This document shows, in pieces, positions 42,826 through 50,488 of a DNA stretch of 50,488 nucleotides. Below the pieces are notes generated by a model. That model did no database searches and had not been told where the DNA came from. It was given only the letters and a program-made list of their open reading frames with translations. Every line of letters begins with the position of its first letter. The first letter of the stretch is position 1. Both the position numbers and the translations under genes were made by a program. This DNA is from JBGSKV01 sp041740975 (GTDB lineage: Bacteria; Bdellovibrionota_B; Oligoflexia; Oligoflexales; JALZUQ01), in the NCBI GenBank assembly GCA_041740975.1, contig JBGSKV010000092.1, positions 1 through 50,488 on the forward strand, in the 5' to 3' direction.

Positions 42826-43656
42826 ATGACTAGACAATTAAAAATCTTAATTCTGCTCCTGCTCACAGTTGGATCGTCAGTGCGTGCGCAAGATGATTTT
42901 GATGCGGACATGGGCGGTGGTGGTGGTGAAGAAGAAGGACCAGCGCCGAGACCAAGAAGGCCGGCCGCACCTCCTCCTGTTGATGTTACGGATGAGATTT
43001 TGGGCGAAGATCTTATCGATAAGAACTTAGACTACAACTATGCGGGTTACGATTTGGCCGATCCTTTTGTGGCTCCGCTCAAATTACGTAATGATGCCAA
43101 GAGTGGCACTGATTTGGAAATTCCAATCGTAAGTCCGTTGCAGAGGTTTGGTGTCGCCGCACTTAAGCTTGTGGGTGTTTGGGAAAGTGCTGGCGTTCGC
43201 AAGGCGATGTTGCTCACACCTGATCGTCAAGGTGTTGTCGTGATGCAAGATGACCCTGTCGGTGACAAAGGTGGGATTTTGTACGCGATCGAAAAAGACA
43301 AAGTTTCTGTACGTGAATACAACTTCTCCAAAGATGGAACTCGTGAGTTCTTAGACCGTATTGTTTTCCTAGAGGGTGAAGAGCCAGTCGAAAAAGGCGT
43401 GATTATTATCAAAGGTGGAATTGCTCCGAAAAAACCTGAAGAAGCACCGGCACCGGCGCCAACGCAAAGCACCATTTCTTCGAACATCAAAGCTCCATCG
43501 GCTCCGTCCGAAAATTTGCCGGCGATAGAGACGAAAGTTGATCCGGCGTCTTATAGCAGTGCTTTCGGTGATATGGAGTCGAGCGATGAACCTGCGCCAG
43601 CTCAGCCAGCAGCTGTGCCAAGTGTACCCATGCCAAAAGCCGACGGTGGAATGTAA
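42826..43656 (+). CDS. pilP: Type IV pilus assembly protein PilP, with Pro/Ala-rich ends
   Basis: A signal peptide of about 21 residues (ILLLLTVGSSVRAQ) precedes an acidic and Pro-rich segment (EEEGPAPRPRRPAAPPPVDV), the PilP core (about residues 90-185; LADPFVAPL, PLQRFGVAALKLVGVWESAG, AMLLTPDRQGVVVMQDDPVG, EFLDRIVF), and a long Pro/Ala-rich tail (PEEAPAPAPTQSTISSN, to the end). The core binds the N0 domain of PilQ and connects it with PilN/PilO. At 276 residues it is longer than typical PilP (about 170-200); the tail accounts for that. No lipobox is visible. Seventeen bases after pilO. Confidence 0.87.
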   Translation: MTRQLKILILLLLTVGSSVRAQDDFDADMGGGGGEEEGPAPRPRRPAAPPPVDVTDEILGEDLIDKNLDYNYAGYDLADPFVAPLKLRNDAKSGTDLEIPIVSPLQRFGVAALKLVGVWESAGVRKAMLLTPDRQGVVVMQDDPVGDKGGILYAIEKDKVSVREYNFSKDGTREFLDRIVFLEGEEPVEKGVIIIKGGIAPKKPEEAPAPAPTQSTISSNIKAPSAPSENLPAIETKVDPASYSSAFGDMESSDEPAPAQPAAVPSVPMPKADGGM

Positions 43657-43698
43657 ATGATAGTGATTCGATCAATAGCAGATTAGCAAGGAATGACC

Positions 43699-46600
43699 AT
43701 GGAAAAAATCTTACTGTTAGTTGCGATGTTGTCATTGGCGATGGCTTGTTCATCAGATGGCGAAGTGCAATCTGCCGATGAACAAGTGGGGTACAACACC
43801 TATGAAGACGGAAACTCTCTAGGGAATGAGCTCGATGAAGGAAATCAAGGCTCTAATGCTTATAGTGAGCAACAAGGTCAGTCCAACGATTATCAAACCG
43901 CCGAGGATGAGGGGCAGTCTGAGGATTCGTACATGGGCGGCGAAGACTTTGGAAACTACACTGAAGAAAATATGTTCGGTAGTGGTGAGCAAACTTTTGA
44001 GACCTCCAATCCGGGGCAATCTTCGGGAAATGCACTCGCGACCAATAGTGCGCCCGTTGTCGACCCTGCCAGCGCTTTTTCCGGATTCGAAGAAACCTCT
44101 GTTCCGCCTGCACTGCCGACGGATATAGCTCAAGATGCTGTCCCCGTTTTATCAAGCTTGCAATGGCTCGGTTATGACTACTCAGAAAAATCAGTGACAG
44201 TTGAATTGAAAACTCGTGGTGACGCTCGATTCGAACTCTATCAAGAAATTAACAAGAGTCAGCAACCAGAACTAGTCGTTCGCCTTTTAGATACTTTACT
44301 GCGACCTCGTCTCACCAAGCCTTTGGTCGCCGATGAATTTCGCTCCCCTGTGGCTCATGTGCGGACTCGACAAAACCCCTATGAAAATTATACGGATATA
44401 CTTGTCACCTTGAGAGATCCCGTGAAGCCGCAGTTATATGCATCCGGTAGTGACATTAAATTAACTTATTCGATTCCTGATCGATACTGGGGTCAAGCGC
44501 CTGTCGCTACCGCTCCTTTCTCGCAAGCAGAGCTGATGTCTGACATCAAGCCGGAAAACTACGCTGCTCCTGTGGTTGCTACTCCAGCTCCTGTGGAGTC
44601 GAATGTTGTGTCTGAGCCGGCTTTCATTTCGGACCCAGCCAATACGGTTAATGTTGAGGAACTTCCCAATACTCAAGACGTTCAAAACGCTTATGATGCT
44701 CAAGGATTGCCGCGTAATGATTTTCAAAATCCAAACGTTGCTGCGAACTATCAACAAAGTAACAATGGCAAGCCAGTAGTGCTTCAGGGTCAAAATATCC
44801 AAAACCAAAACTTTGAATTCATGAATCAAAATGCGAATGGCTCTACGAACGCAAATGCGAAAAATGTATTCAATAACGAACAGGGCAATGCTAACTCAGC
44901 GCCAAACAGCAAAGAGAACTACAACCAGATTTTTAATCAGGGCCAGGGGGCGACACAATCCAATAACTATCAAAATGCACCGGCCAATGACAATAATGGA
45001 GGCGAGCAGCAGTATCAAAATCAGAGTCAACCTACTCAACAACAATACAATAACCAACAATACAATGAACAGAATCAACAGAATGATTTGAACTTCGAAG
45101 ATTCAGACGACTTTGACGGTGAAGAAGATAGTGGAAATGACATTGAAAAGTTCGAGGTTCGCCACGAAGCGAAGGATTTTCACTTCTGGGCTGTTGCGCA
45201 AGCCAATATGATGGACGATCAGGGAGCGGGTAATGGCGGTCGCAATGTGTTCAACCCTGCAAATGCCGATATGGTGGGAACGGATATCCGCGCTCTAAAA
45301 ACCGATTATAATGGTGCAAACGTGGACCTAGATTTTCGCGCCGCGCCACTTGCGGACGTGATACGCGCTATTGCCAATGAGAGCGGAATCAACTTTACGA
45401 TGCCACCCGCTATTGGTGCGGCAGCAGTGACGATATCTCTCAAGAAAGTTCCTTGGGATCAAGCTCTCAAGGCCGTTTTAGAAACAAATGGTCTCGCGAT
45501 GGTTCGACTATCCGATAACCTTATGCGTATAGACCAATTGGCAAGATTGGCGCAAGAAACGCGAGAAATTCGTAACGCTCAGCAGACGGCGGAAACTTTG
45601 GCGCCAACCAAAGTTCTCATTATACGACTATCGTACGCGACGGCGGGCACTGTAGCGGCAACCGTCACGAGCTTACTCAACCAAGGTATTTCAGCCGAAG
45701 CTCAGATTCGAGTTCAAGTCGATGCGCGTACCAATTCTCTACTCATTGAAGGTACCGCGTCTCAGTTGGCCAAGGCTAAGTCATTAGTCGATCGGATAGA
45801 TTTGCGAACGCCGCAAGTCGAGATTATTTCTAGAATTGTAGAGGTCAGCAAAACTAACAACGACGCTTTTGGTATCACATGGACGACTACTGGAAACTTC
45901 GACGCCAACAATGGTCTTGGATTTGGTGGCTTAACCTTCCCGAATTACGTTCGGTCACGCTTTACTGTGGATCCTGGGATACCGTCTAGTGTTGGTCGCT
46001 TAGGCATTCGCATGGGTAGTATTAACTCCGGTATTGACGTGACAGCTCTTTTAGCATTTGAAGAAACGAAAGGTACGACTGAAGTTCTTCAATCCAACCG
46101 CGTGGTCGTTCAAGATAACCAACCAGCTACGGTTGCGGGAGGATCGACCGATTACTTCGTTGTTCCAAACTCGGGTACAACAATCGTGACTGGGGGCGGT
46201 GGAGGTGCGAATGGCGGCGCCATCAATGCAGTTAACTTCAATATTTCGCTTGGTGTAACTCCGCAAATTTCTGTAGATGGAACAGTCCAAATGACTGTGA
46301 ACATCAGTAGTGTCACACCAAAAACAACGGCTGCTCAAACTGCATCCATTGGTTCATCAAACCGAAATATCACCACGACTTTGAGAAACAAGTCGGGTGA
46401 AACAGCGGTCATTGGTGGTTTGTGGGATGCGTTAAAAGAGAAAACCGTTACGGGCATTCCATTTGTGAGTGATTTACCAATCATTGGTCACTTGTTTAAA
46501 ACCACAATCAACAAAGACGTTAAGCGTGAACTCCTCATCATGTTGACGCCACGCATCTTGGACGCTGGCGGCCAGGCATTGAAAAGTTCTACCAGCAATT

Positions 46601-46944
46601 TCTCTCTCAATACGGAACCAAATAACGCGCAACTTCCCGTTGAGAACACTACAAATTCTTACGAAACTCCGAATGCCGCGATCAACAACTCCCAAAGCAA
46701 TACTTATAACAATGAAAACTCTGGCAATACATTCGAGAATACAGAGATGCAGCAAGAAGAACCTATTGACGCAACATTCTCGCAAAGCGCCAACTATAAC
46801 AACAGCAACGCTTCGCAAACCAGCAATGGGCAGTATCAGGAATATAATCAAGGTCAGACTCAACAATCGGAAAATACATATCAAGAAAATGGCCAAGGTG
46901 AAGTTCAGCAAAACGGCGCTTTGGAACAAGGTAATGAATACTAA
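43699..46944 (+). CDS. pilQ: Type IV pilus secretin PilQ with Asn/Gln-rich (prion-like) segments
   Basis: The start is ATG 43699, with AAGGA seven bases upstream. The signal peptide is residues 1-19 or a lipoprotein signal ending at Cys19 (MLSLAMACSS). Residues about 20-140 are acidic and Asn/Gln/Ser-rich. An AMIN domain follows (about 150-265; VLSSLQWLGYDYSEKSVTV). Residues about 345-475 are a low-complexity Asn/Gln tract (QQQYNNQQYNEQNQQNDLN). Then come the secretin STN (about 535-600; VDLDFRAAPLADVIRAI), N-domains (KVLIIRLSYATAGTVAATV, DARTNSLLIEG), and the secretin core ending in VIGGLWDALKEKTVTGIPF and LLIMLTPRIL (about 965). About 115 further residues form a second Asn/Gln tract with QYQEYNQGQTQQSENTYQ. 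It is the outer-membrane gate for the pilus. Confidence 0.93.
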   Translation: MEKILLLVAMLSLAMACSSDGEVQSADEQVGYNTYEDGNSLGNELDEGNQGSNAYSEQQGQSNDYQTAEDEGQSEDSYMGGEDFGNYTEENMFGSGEQTFETSNPGQSSGNALATNSAPVVDPASAFSGFEETSVPPALPTDIAQDAVPVLSSLQWLGYDYSEKSVTVELKTRGDARFELYQEINKSQQPELVVRLLDTLLRPRLTKPLVADEFRSPVAHVRTRQNPYENYTDILVTLRDPVKPQLYASGSDIKLTYSIPDRYWGQAPVATAPFSQAELMSDIKPENYAAPVVATPAPVESNVVSEPAFISDPANTVNVEELPNTQDVQNAYDAQGLPRNDFQNPNVAANYQQSNNGKPVVLQGQNIQNQNFEFMNQNANGSTNANAKNVFNNEQGNANSAPNSKENYNQIFNQGQGATQSNNYQNAPANDNNGGEQQYQNQSQPTQQQYNNQQYNEQNQQNDLNFEDSDDFDGEEDSGNDIEKFEVRHEAKDFHFWAVAQANMMDDQGAGNGGRNVFNPANADMVGTDIRALKTDYNGANVDLDFRAAPLADVIRAIANESGINFTMPPAIGAAAVTISLKKVPWDQALKAVLETNGLAMVRLSDNLMRIDQLARLAQETREIRNAQQTAETLAPTKVLIIRLSYATAGTVAATVTSLLNQGISAEAQIRVQVDARTNSLLIEGTASQLAKAKSLVDRIDLRTPQVEIISRIVEVSKTNNDAFGITWTTTGNFDANNGLGFGGLTFPNYVRSRFTVDPGIPSSVGRLGIRMGSINSGIDVTALLAFEETKGTTEVLQSNRVVVQDNQPATVAGGSTDYFVVPNSGTTIVTGGGGGANGGAINAVNFNISLGVTPQISVDGTVQMTVNISSVTPKTTAAQTASIGSSNRNITTTLRNKSGETAVIGGLWDALKEKTVTGIPFVSDLPIIGHLFKTTINKDVKRELLIMLTPRILDAGGQALKSSTSNFSLNTEPNNAQLPVENTTNSYETPNAAINNSQSNTYNNENSGNTFENTEMQQEEPIDATFSQSANYNNSNASQTSNGQYQEYNQGQTQQSENTYQENGQGEVQQNGALEQGNEY

Positions 46945-46965
46945 GATGGTTTCGAGGAGTTATTT

Positions 46966-47565
46966 ATGAAATTAGGGAAGAAATGTTTAATCCTGCTAGT
47001 CTTAAGCCTTTCGGCTTGTGCAGTGCAGCCAGACGCCGGAAGCGAAGGTAAATGCAATCTGGATTGCAGTTCGACGGCGATTGGCAGTGCGTCGGGTATA
47101 GGCATAAAGACGATTACAACGGACTACACCTTAAACTGCGGTGCTGTCACAACGCCTTACTCATTAGGCAGGCCGGTGACCGTAAAGTTTAAGATTTACA
47201 ATGAACAAGGCGGAGATGTTTTTGATCCAGGGGCTGACGATGGCCAGTTCAACGTTGAAATCCCCATCACCAACATCAGTGTTACGCCCGAGATTTTGGG
47301 AGTGCGAGACGCTTGTGCGACGAGCACTGACGTTGCCACTGTTTCGGGAAGCGCAGGAAACTGCACTGTCGATCCATACGAGTACCATGGCATTGTGACT
47401 CCTCGGGCCGAATGGTGCAGCGACTCATGCGGAGTCGCAGTGGTGGAATACGTCCCTGTTTGTCTTACTCAGTCCCATGAAATTTCGACCACATTGATGT
47501 CGGGAAGTGCGACCGCTGTGGACGCAGGAACTCACACGGTTACCATGGAAACAGCTGGCGATTGA
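46966..47565 (+). CDS. Cysteine-rich lipoprotein of unknown function downstream of pilQ
   Basis: A 199-residue lipoprotein: signal LILLVLSLSAC with Cys18, then VQPDAGSEG. The mature part carries eight or more cysteines (KCNLDCSS, LNCGAV, DACATS, GNCTVD, EWCSDSCG, PVCLTQS) in a beta-rich sequence with KPVTVKFKIYNEQG-like strands (VTVKFKIYNEQGGDVFDPG). It may be an Ig-like fold with disulfides. No family recognised. GAGGAG precedes the ATG, 21 bases after pilQ, so it is the last gene of the pil operon. It may stabilise the secretin as a pilotin-like protein; that is inference from position only. Confidence 0.75.
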   Translation: MKLGKKCLILLVLSLSACAVQPDAGSEGKCNLDCSSTAIGSASGIGIKTITTDYTLNCGAVTTPYSLGRPVTVKFKIYNEQGGDVFDPGADDGQFNVEIPITNISVTPEILGVRDACATSTDVATVSGSAGNCTVDPYEYHGIVTPRAEWCSDSCGVAVVEYVPVCLTQSHEISTTLMSGSATAVDAGTHTVTMETAGD

Positions 47566-47683
47566 GGACGGTGGCACTAGATTAATAAATTTAAGTGCTT
47601 AGCTTTTTCAAACCTCTTGATAGCGCAACTTATTTGGCCATGATACTCTAGTCGTATCGGTACGTTAGCTAGAGGATGATCAT

Positions 47684-48670
47684 TTGACGCATTTACACTG
47701 GGTAAAATTACTTCAGGACCTACCACTTTCCCGCACAGAGCGAGAAATCCTAAAACGTTTCGAAAAAGAACCGGAGGGCAAGGGCTTTTTGCCGGTTAGC
47801 GATATCCTCCGTGCGCACGACCTCAAAACCGAAAGTTTAGAGTTGTTAACGGAAGGTCTGGATAGATTTCCGACGTATAGTGTGGCGCGTGTTGTCCTCA
47901 TTCGTGAACTTTACGAAAATGGAATGCTGGCACAAGCTTGGCAGCACCTGATACAAAGTCCAACTCCTCTCAATCAAAATGCCTTGGCTCAAAAGTTAAG
48001 TCTTCGCCTCCATCTTATTCTCGGCAAAGAAAATGAAGCCCGGGATATTTTAAAAAACATGAAAAAATTAAATATGGTGGACCAGCACATCAAGGCATTG
48101 AGTGAGAAGCTTGATATCGCGGGCATCGCATCCATACGTGACCAATTGATAGATGAACTGAAGGAAAAAGGTAGCGAAATATCATTTCCGGTCGAAGCAA
48201 AGGTGCACAAAGTAAAAGATGTCCCTCCTGCAGAGCCATCTATTCTGGCAAAGTCAGAAGGTATGAAAAACATTCCAAAGCAACCTGCTATTTCGGGGGA
48301 AGTCGATAATTTTTTTGTAGTCTCTTTAAAAGAAATTTTTAATTCGACCGATATCGGTAATGATACGTCGTCGCCATTCCGAAAAGGAGTGGAGCTCGAT
48401 ACAAAAACATTGGCCGAAATTTATGAAAAGCAGGGTCACTACACGAAAGCCCTGGCAGTATATCGTCGATTGTTTGTAAAGTTTCCTAGTCACGATCTAT
48501 ACAAGAACAAAGTGGCAGAAATGTCTCGTAAAGAAAAAGAACTCAATCTTGAATCAACTGAATTTGAAAATGATATTATCGATCAACTCGAATCAGTAGA
48601 ACTCATAGATCGCCAGATCGATTTTTTCCATCAAATGTTGAGTAGCTTGCCAAGTCATGCCAAAGCTTAG
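47684..48670 (+). CDS. TPR-like helical-repeat protein
   Basis: A TTG start at 47684 is supported by AGAGGA seven bases upstream. The 328-residue soluble protein carries helical hairpins of tetratricopeptide type: LELLTEGLDRFPTYSVARVV, IRELYENGMLAQAWQHLIQ, LSLRLHLILGKENEARDIL and the clearest unit, LAEIYEKQGHYTKALAVYRR with LFVKFPSH. A charged linker region (about 160-235) separates them. It probably mediates protein-protein contacts; function unknown. Its 3' end overlaps aroQ by 14 bases, so the two are co-transcribed. It lies 118 bases after the pil operon. Confidence 0.8.
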   Translation: MTHLHWVKLLQDLPLSRTEREILKRFEKEPEGKGFLPVSDILRAHDLKTESLELLTEGLDRFPTYSVARVVLIRELYENGMLAQAWQHLIQSPTPLNQNALAQKLSLRLHLILGKENEARDILKNMKKLNMVDQHIKALSEKLDIAGIASIRDQLIDELKEKGSEISFPVEAKVHKVKDVPPAEPSILAKSEGMKNIPKQPAISGEVDNFFVVSLKEIFNSTDIGNDTSSPFRKGVELDTKTLAEIYEKQGHYTKALAVYRRLFVKFPSHDLYKNKVAEMSRKEKELNLESTEFENDIIDQLESVELIDRQIDFFHQMLSSLPSHAKA

Positions 48671-49139
48671 TCCATCCAAAAAAATTCTGATAGCGCATGG
48701 TGTAAATCTTGATTTGCTGGGCACGCGTGAGCCTGGGATTTACGGCTCGACTTCACTTGCGACGATCAATGAAAATATTCGACGATCACTGCCTGAAATT
48801 TGTAAAAATTTGGGAATTGAAAATATTATCGAGCCTGTTTTTTTCCAAACAAACGACGAGTCGGCCTACCTTGCGAAAATGGATGATGGTTGGTGGGGCG
48901 CTCTTTTGAATCCTGGTGCCTGGACACACACCTCGTTGGCGTTAGCGGACCGGTTGAAAGCTTTGGAACTAAAGTTCGTGGAAGTGCATTTATCGAGTAT
49001 TAGAAGCCGAGAACACTATCGGCATGAATCATACTGTAGTCAACATGCATTGGGTGTTGTGCAGGGGTTTGGGGCGCAGTCTTATATTTTTGGGTTGCAT
49101 GCTCTTCTTTCCACTTTGACTCTCTCCCCTAACGAGTAG
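48657..49139 (+). CDS. aroQ: 3-dehydroquinate dehydratase, type II
   Basis: A 160-residue enzyme (family about 145-160) converting 3-dehydroquinate to 3-dehydroshikimate in the shikimate pathway. Motifs: VNLDLLGTREPGIYG with the catalytic Tyr, QTNDES (usual QSNxEG), LLNPGAWTHTSLAL, VEVHLSSIRSREHYRHESY with the catalytic His, and the tail VQGFGAQSYIFGL. The first strand reads HGVNLDLLG where NGPNLNLLG is common, a divergent but acceptable variant. Starts at ATG 48657 inside the TPR gene. A GC-rich hairpin follows the stop. Confidence 0.9.
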   Translation: MPKLSPSKKILIAHGVNLDLLGTREPGIYGSTSLATINENIRRSLPEICKNLGIENIIEPVFFQTNDESAYLAKMDDGWWGALLNPGAWTHTSLALADRLKALELKFVEVHLSSIRSREHYRHESYCSQHALGVVQGFGAQSYIFGLHALLSTLTLSPNE

Positions 49140-49208
49140 TTTTTTTTTATTTATTTGCTCCGCCTTTCACAGGCGGAGCCAATTAAAAACCTCGGCCGCT
49201 TGGCGGCC
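49140..49208. repeat. Two GC-rich hairpins between convergent aroQ and htrA-like genes
   Basis: GCTCCGCCT-ttcac-AGGCGGAGC (49157-49179) and GGCCGC-ttg-GCGGCC (49194-49208). The first shares TTGCTCCGCCTTTCACA with 19610-19626; the second is the same GGCCGC-N3-GCGGCC form as the hairpins at 19583-19597 and 19889-19903. The T-run (49140-49148) lies before, not after, the first stem, so termination is uncertain. Confidence 0.65.
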
Positions 49209-49216
49209 AAACAAAA

Positions 49217-50488
49217 TTATTTCTCTAATTGGACGTAAAAGAATTGCCCCTGCCGCTCCAAGCGCAAAGAAATCCTTTTTTTATCGCGGCTAGCTTTGTA
49301 AAAATCCGCACCGGATCTAATTTCGGCAAGATTACTGTTAGCCATGACGCCAAGAATCAAATCGCCAGGTCGCAACCCAGTTCTAGCGGCAGGCGAATTT
49401 GGTCTAACATCCGTCACGAGTGCACCCCGGCTACTGGAAAGTCCGAATCTAGATCTTAAAGAAGAATTAAGGTCTTCGACGCCAATGCCAAAATCATCGG
49501 TTTTGCTACCTTTGTTCGGGCTGCCATTTCCCCACGGAGACGCGCCACGCGGATCCATAGACGCAAGTTTGCTTTCCGTCGGGAAATTACCGATAGTCAC
49601 GTTGATGGTTTGCTTCTTACCTTCACGATACAATCCAAAGTTAATCTTTTGGTTCGGCGAGCTGAGTCCGACTGCGCTCATAAGCTGAAAATCTGATGTG
49701 ATTCTGCGTCCGTCTACATCTGTAATCACATCGTTCGCTTTGATACCTGACTTTTCGGCCGGACTGCCTTCTTCAACTTTCGTAATAAGTGCGCCGCCAT
49801 TCACGCCTGCAGGCAAACCAAAATCTTTAGCTAGGTCGGCATCGATGTTTTGCAACAGAACTCCCAAATATCCGCGTGAGACACTGCCTTTATTAAGAAT
49901 TTCTTCGATAACTCGACGCACGAGGTTAGAGGGAACTGAAAATCCAATCCCGTCGTAACCACCCGTCTTTGAATAAATAGCGGTGTTGATGCCAACGGCT
50001 TGACCTAACATATTGATAAGCGGTCCACCGCTATTTCCGGGGTTAATCGCGGCATCTGTCTGAATAAAACTACCGAGGAGATTCGAATATGGATCCAGTT
50101 GAACGTCTCTTTTGACGGCGGAAACGATACCGAAAGACAAGCTGGCCTCTAGTTCAAAAGGCGCGCCGAGAGCCACAACAAAATCGCCAACTTCTAATTT
50201 GTCCGAATCACCAAGCGTCAAATAACTTAAGCCTTTGCGATTAAACTTTTTGTCTTTGATTTCAACGACGGCAATATCAGTGCGAGGATCTCGACCAATG
50301 ACATTGGCGTCGTACGTCTCGCCGTTAGCAAGTTTGAGCCCGATCACATCGGCACCATCAATCACGTGGTTATTCGTTGCAATTAACCCGCGTTCCAAAT
50401 CGATAATAAATCCAGACCCAACACCACGAACGGCGCGGCGCTGTTGGCCACCTTGAGGGCGTTGTTGAGGATTGAGAAAATACTCCCA
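49217..50488 (-). CDS. htrA: Do-type periplasmic serine protease (HtrA/DegP family), 5' end outside window
   Basis: The frame remains open to the window's end, so the N-terminus and signal peptide lie beyond 50488; 423 residues are visible. The protease domain holds RGVGSGFIID and the catalytic triad: His in ATNNHVIDGAD, Asp in RTDIAVVEIK, Ser in DAAINPGNSGGPLIN. Two PDZ domains follow (GYLGVLLQNIDADLAKDFGL with VEEGSPAEKSGIKANDVI; and FGIGVEDLNSSLRSRFGL with VRPNSPAARTGLRPGDLI). Before the protease domain is a Gln/Arg-rich stretch (NPQQRPQGGQQRRAVRG), as in DegP/DegQ linker loops. It degrades or chaperones misfolded envelope proteins. Confidence 0.94.
   Translation of the reverse strand, partial: WEYFLNPQQRPQGGQQRRAVRGVGSGFIIDLERGLIATNNHVIDGADVIGLKLANGETYDANVIGRDPRTDIAVVEIKDKKFNRKGLSYLTLGDSDKLEVGDFVVALGAPFELEASLSFGIVSAVKRDVQLDPYSNLLGSFIQTDAAINPGNSGGPLINMLGQAVGINTAIYSKTGGYDGIGFSVPSNLVRRVIEEILNKGSVSRGYLGVLLQNIDADLAKDFGLPAGVNGGALITKVEEGSPAEKSGIKANDVITDVDGRRITSDFQLMSAVGLSSPNQKINFGLYREGKKQTINVTIGNFPTESKLASMDPRGASPWGNGSPNKGSKTDDFGIGVEDLNSSLRSRFGLSSSRGALVTDVRPNSPAARTGLRPGDLILGVMANSNLAEIRSGADFYKASRDKKRISLRLERQGQFFYVQLEK

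Noticed and set aside
1..50488. tRNA, rRNA and CRISPR loci
   Set aside because: I looked for tRNA T-arm words (GGTTCGAATCC type), rRNA anchors and regularly spaced direct repeats and saw none that hold up.

Overview
The window reads as a chromosomal segment of a Gram-negative bacterium with many exported proteins: lipoproteins, an OmpA-type protein, a type IV pilus secretin operon, a periplasmic Do-type protease and a band-7/NfeD pair. Gene style and content (numerous unrecognised secreted proteins, frequent GTG/TTG starts, PilN-PilO-PilP-PilQ, an HTH protein with an ImmA/IrrE-like tail) suggest Bdellovibrionota or a neighbouring delta-proteobacterium-like lineage. This is inference; there is no rRNA or tRNA here to anchor it.

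Layout. 1-4.8 kb: the 3' part of a gene ending in a papain-fold (Tox-PL-like) toxin domain, followed one base later by a 1043-residue lipoprotein whose C-terminal 430 residues are an array of eight knottin-like cysteine modules joined by poly-threonine linkers. 4.9-9.0 kb: a sugar-transfer cluster (polyprenyl-phosphate glycosyltransferase, GT-C-like membrane protein, UDP-sugar 4-epimerase) behind a good sigma-70 promoter. 9.3-16.9 kb: a probable regulator and separate exported or membrane genes (pilin-like protein, metallophosphoesterase, GT-C membrane protein, VWA lipoprotein), with a possible gene remnant at 14.1-14.3 kb. 17.0-22.8 kb: era, an OmpA-family protein and further exported proteins. 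22.9-28.6 kb: a minus-strand operon of aminotransferase, pheS, pheT and a PpiC-type prolyl isomerase. 28.6-29.1 kb: a gene-free stretch with a highly structured RNA candidate. 29.1-32.0 kb: rsmI, a RAYT transposase bounded by 34-bp inverted repeats, and an exported membrane protein. 32.1-41.3 kb: nfeD with a band-7 partner, tldD/tldE, an IspZ-like membrane protein, an RluD-type synthase, a DsbA-like thioredoxin, a cysteine/cystathionine synthase and a zinc-ribbon protein. 41.4-47.6 kb: pilNOPQ plus a lipoprotein. 47.7-50.5 kb: a TPR protein, aroQ and the 3' part of an htrA-like gene.

Most notable are the knottin-array lipoprotein beside a deamidase-type toxin, a PilQ secretin with long Asn/Gln-rich prion-like segments in the middle and at the C-terminus, a perfect 52-bp inverted repeat between two convergent genes, and the RAYT element whose ends contain the stop codons of both flanking genes. 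Palindromic elements occupy three convergent gene junctions (19.6, 22.8 and 29.9 kb). Several start sites were moved to in-frame codons with better ribosome binding sites; these are given in the entries.
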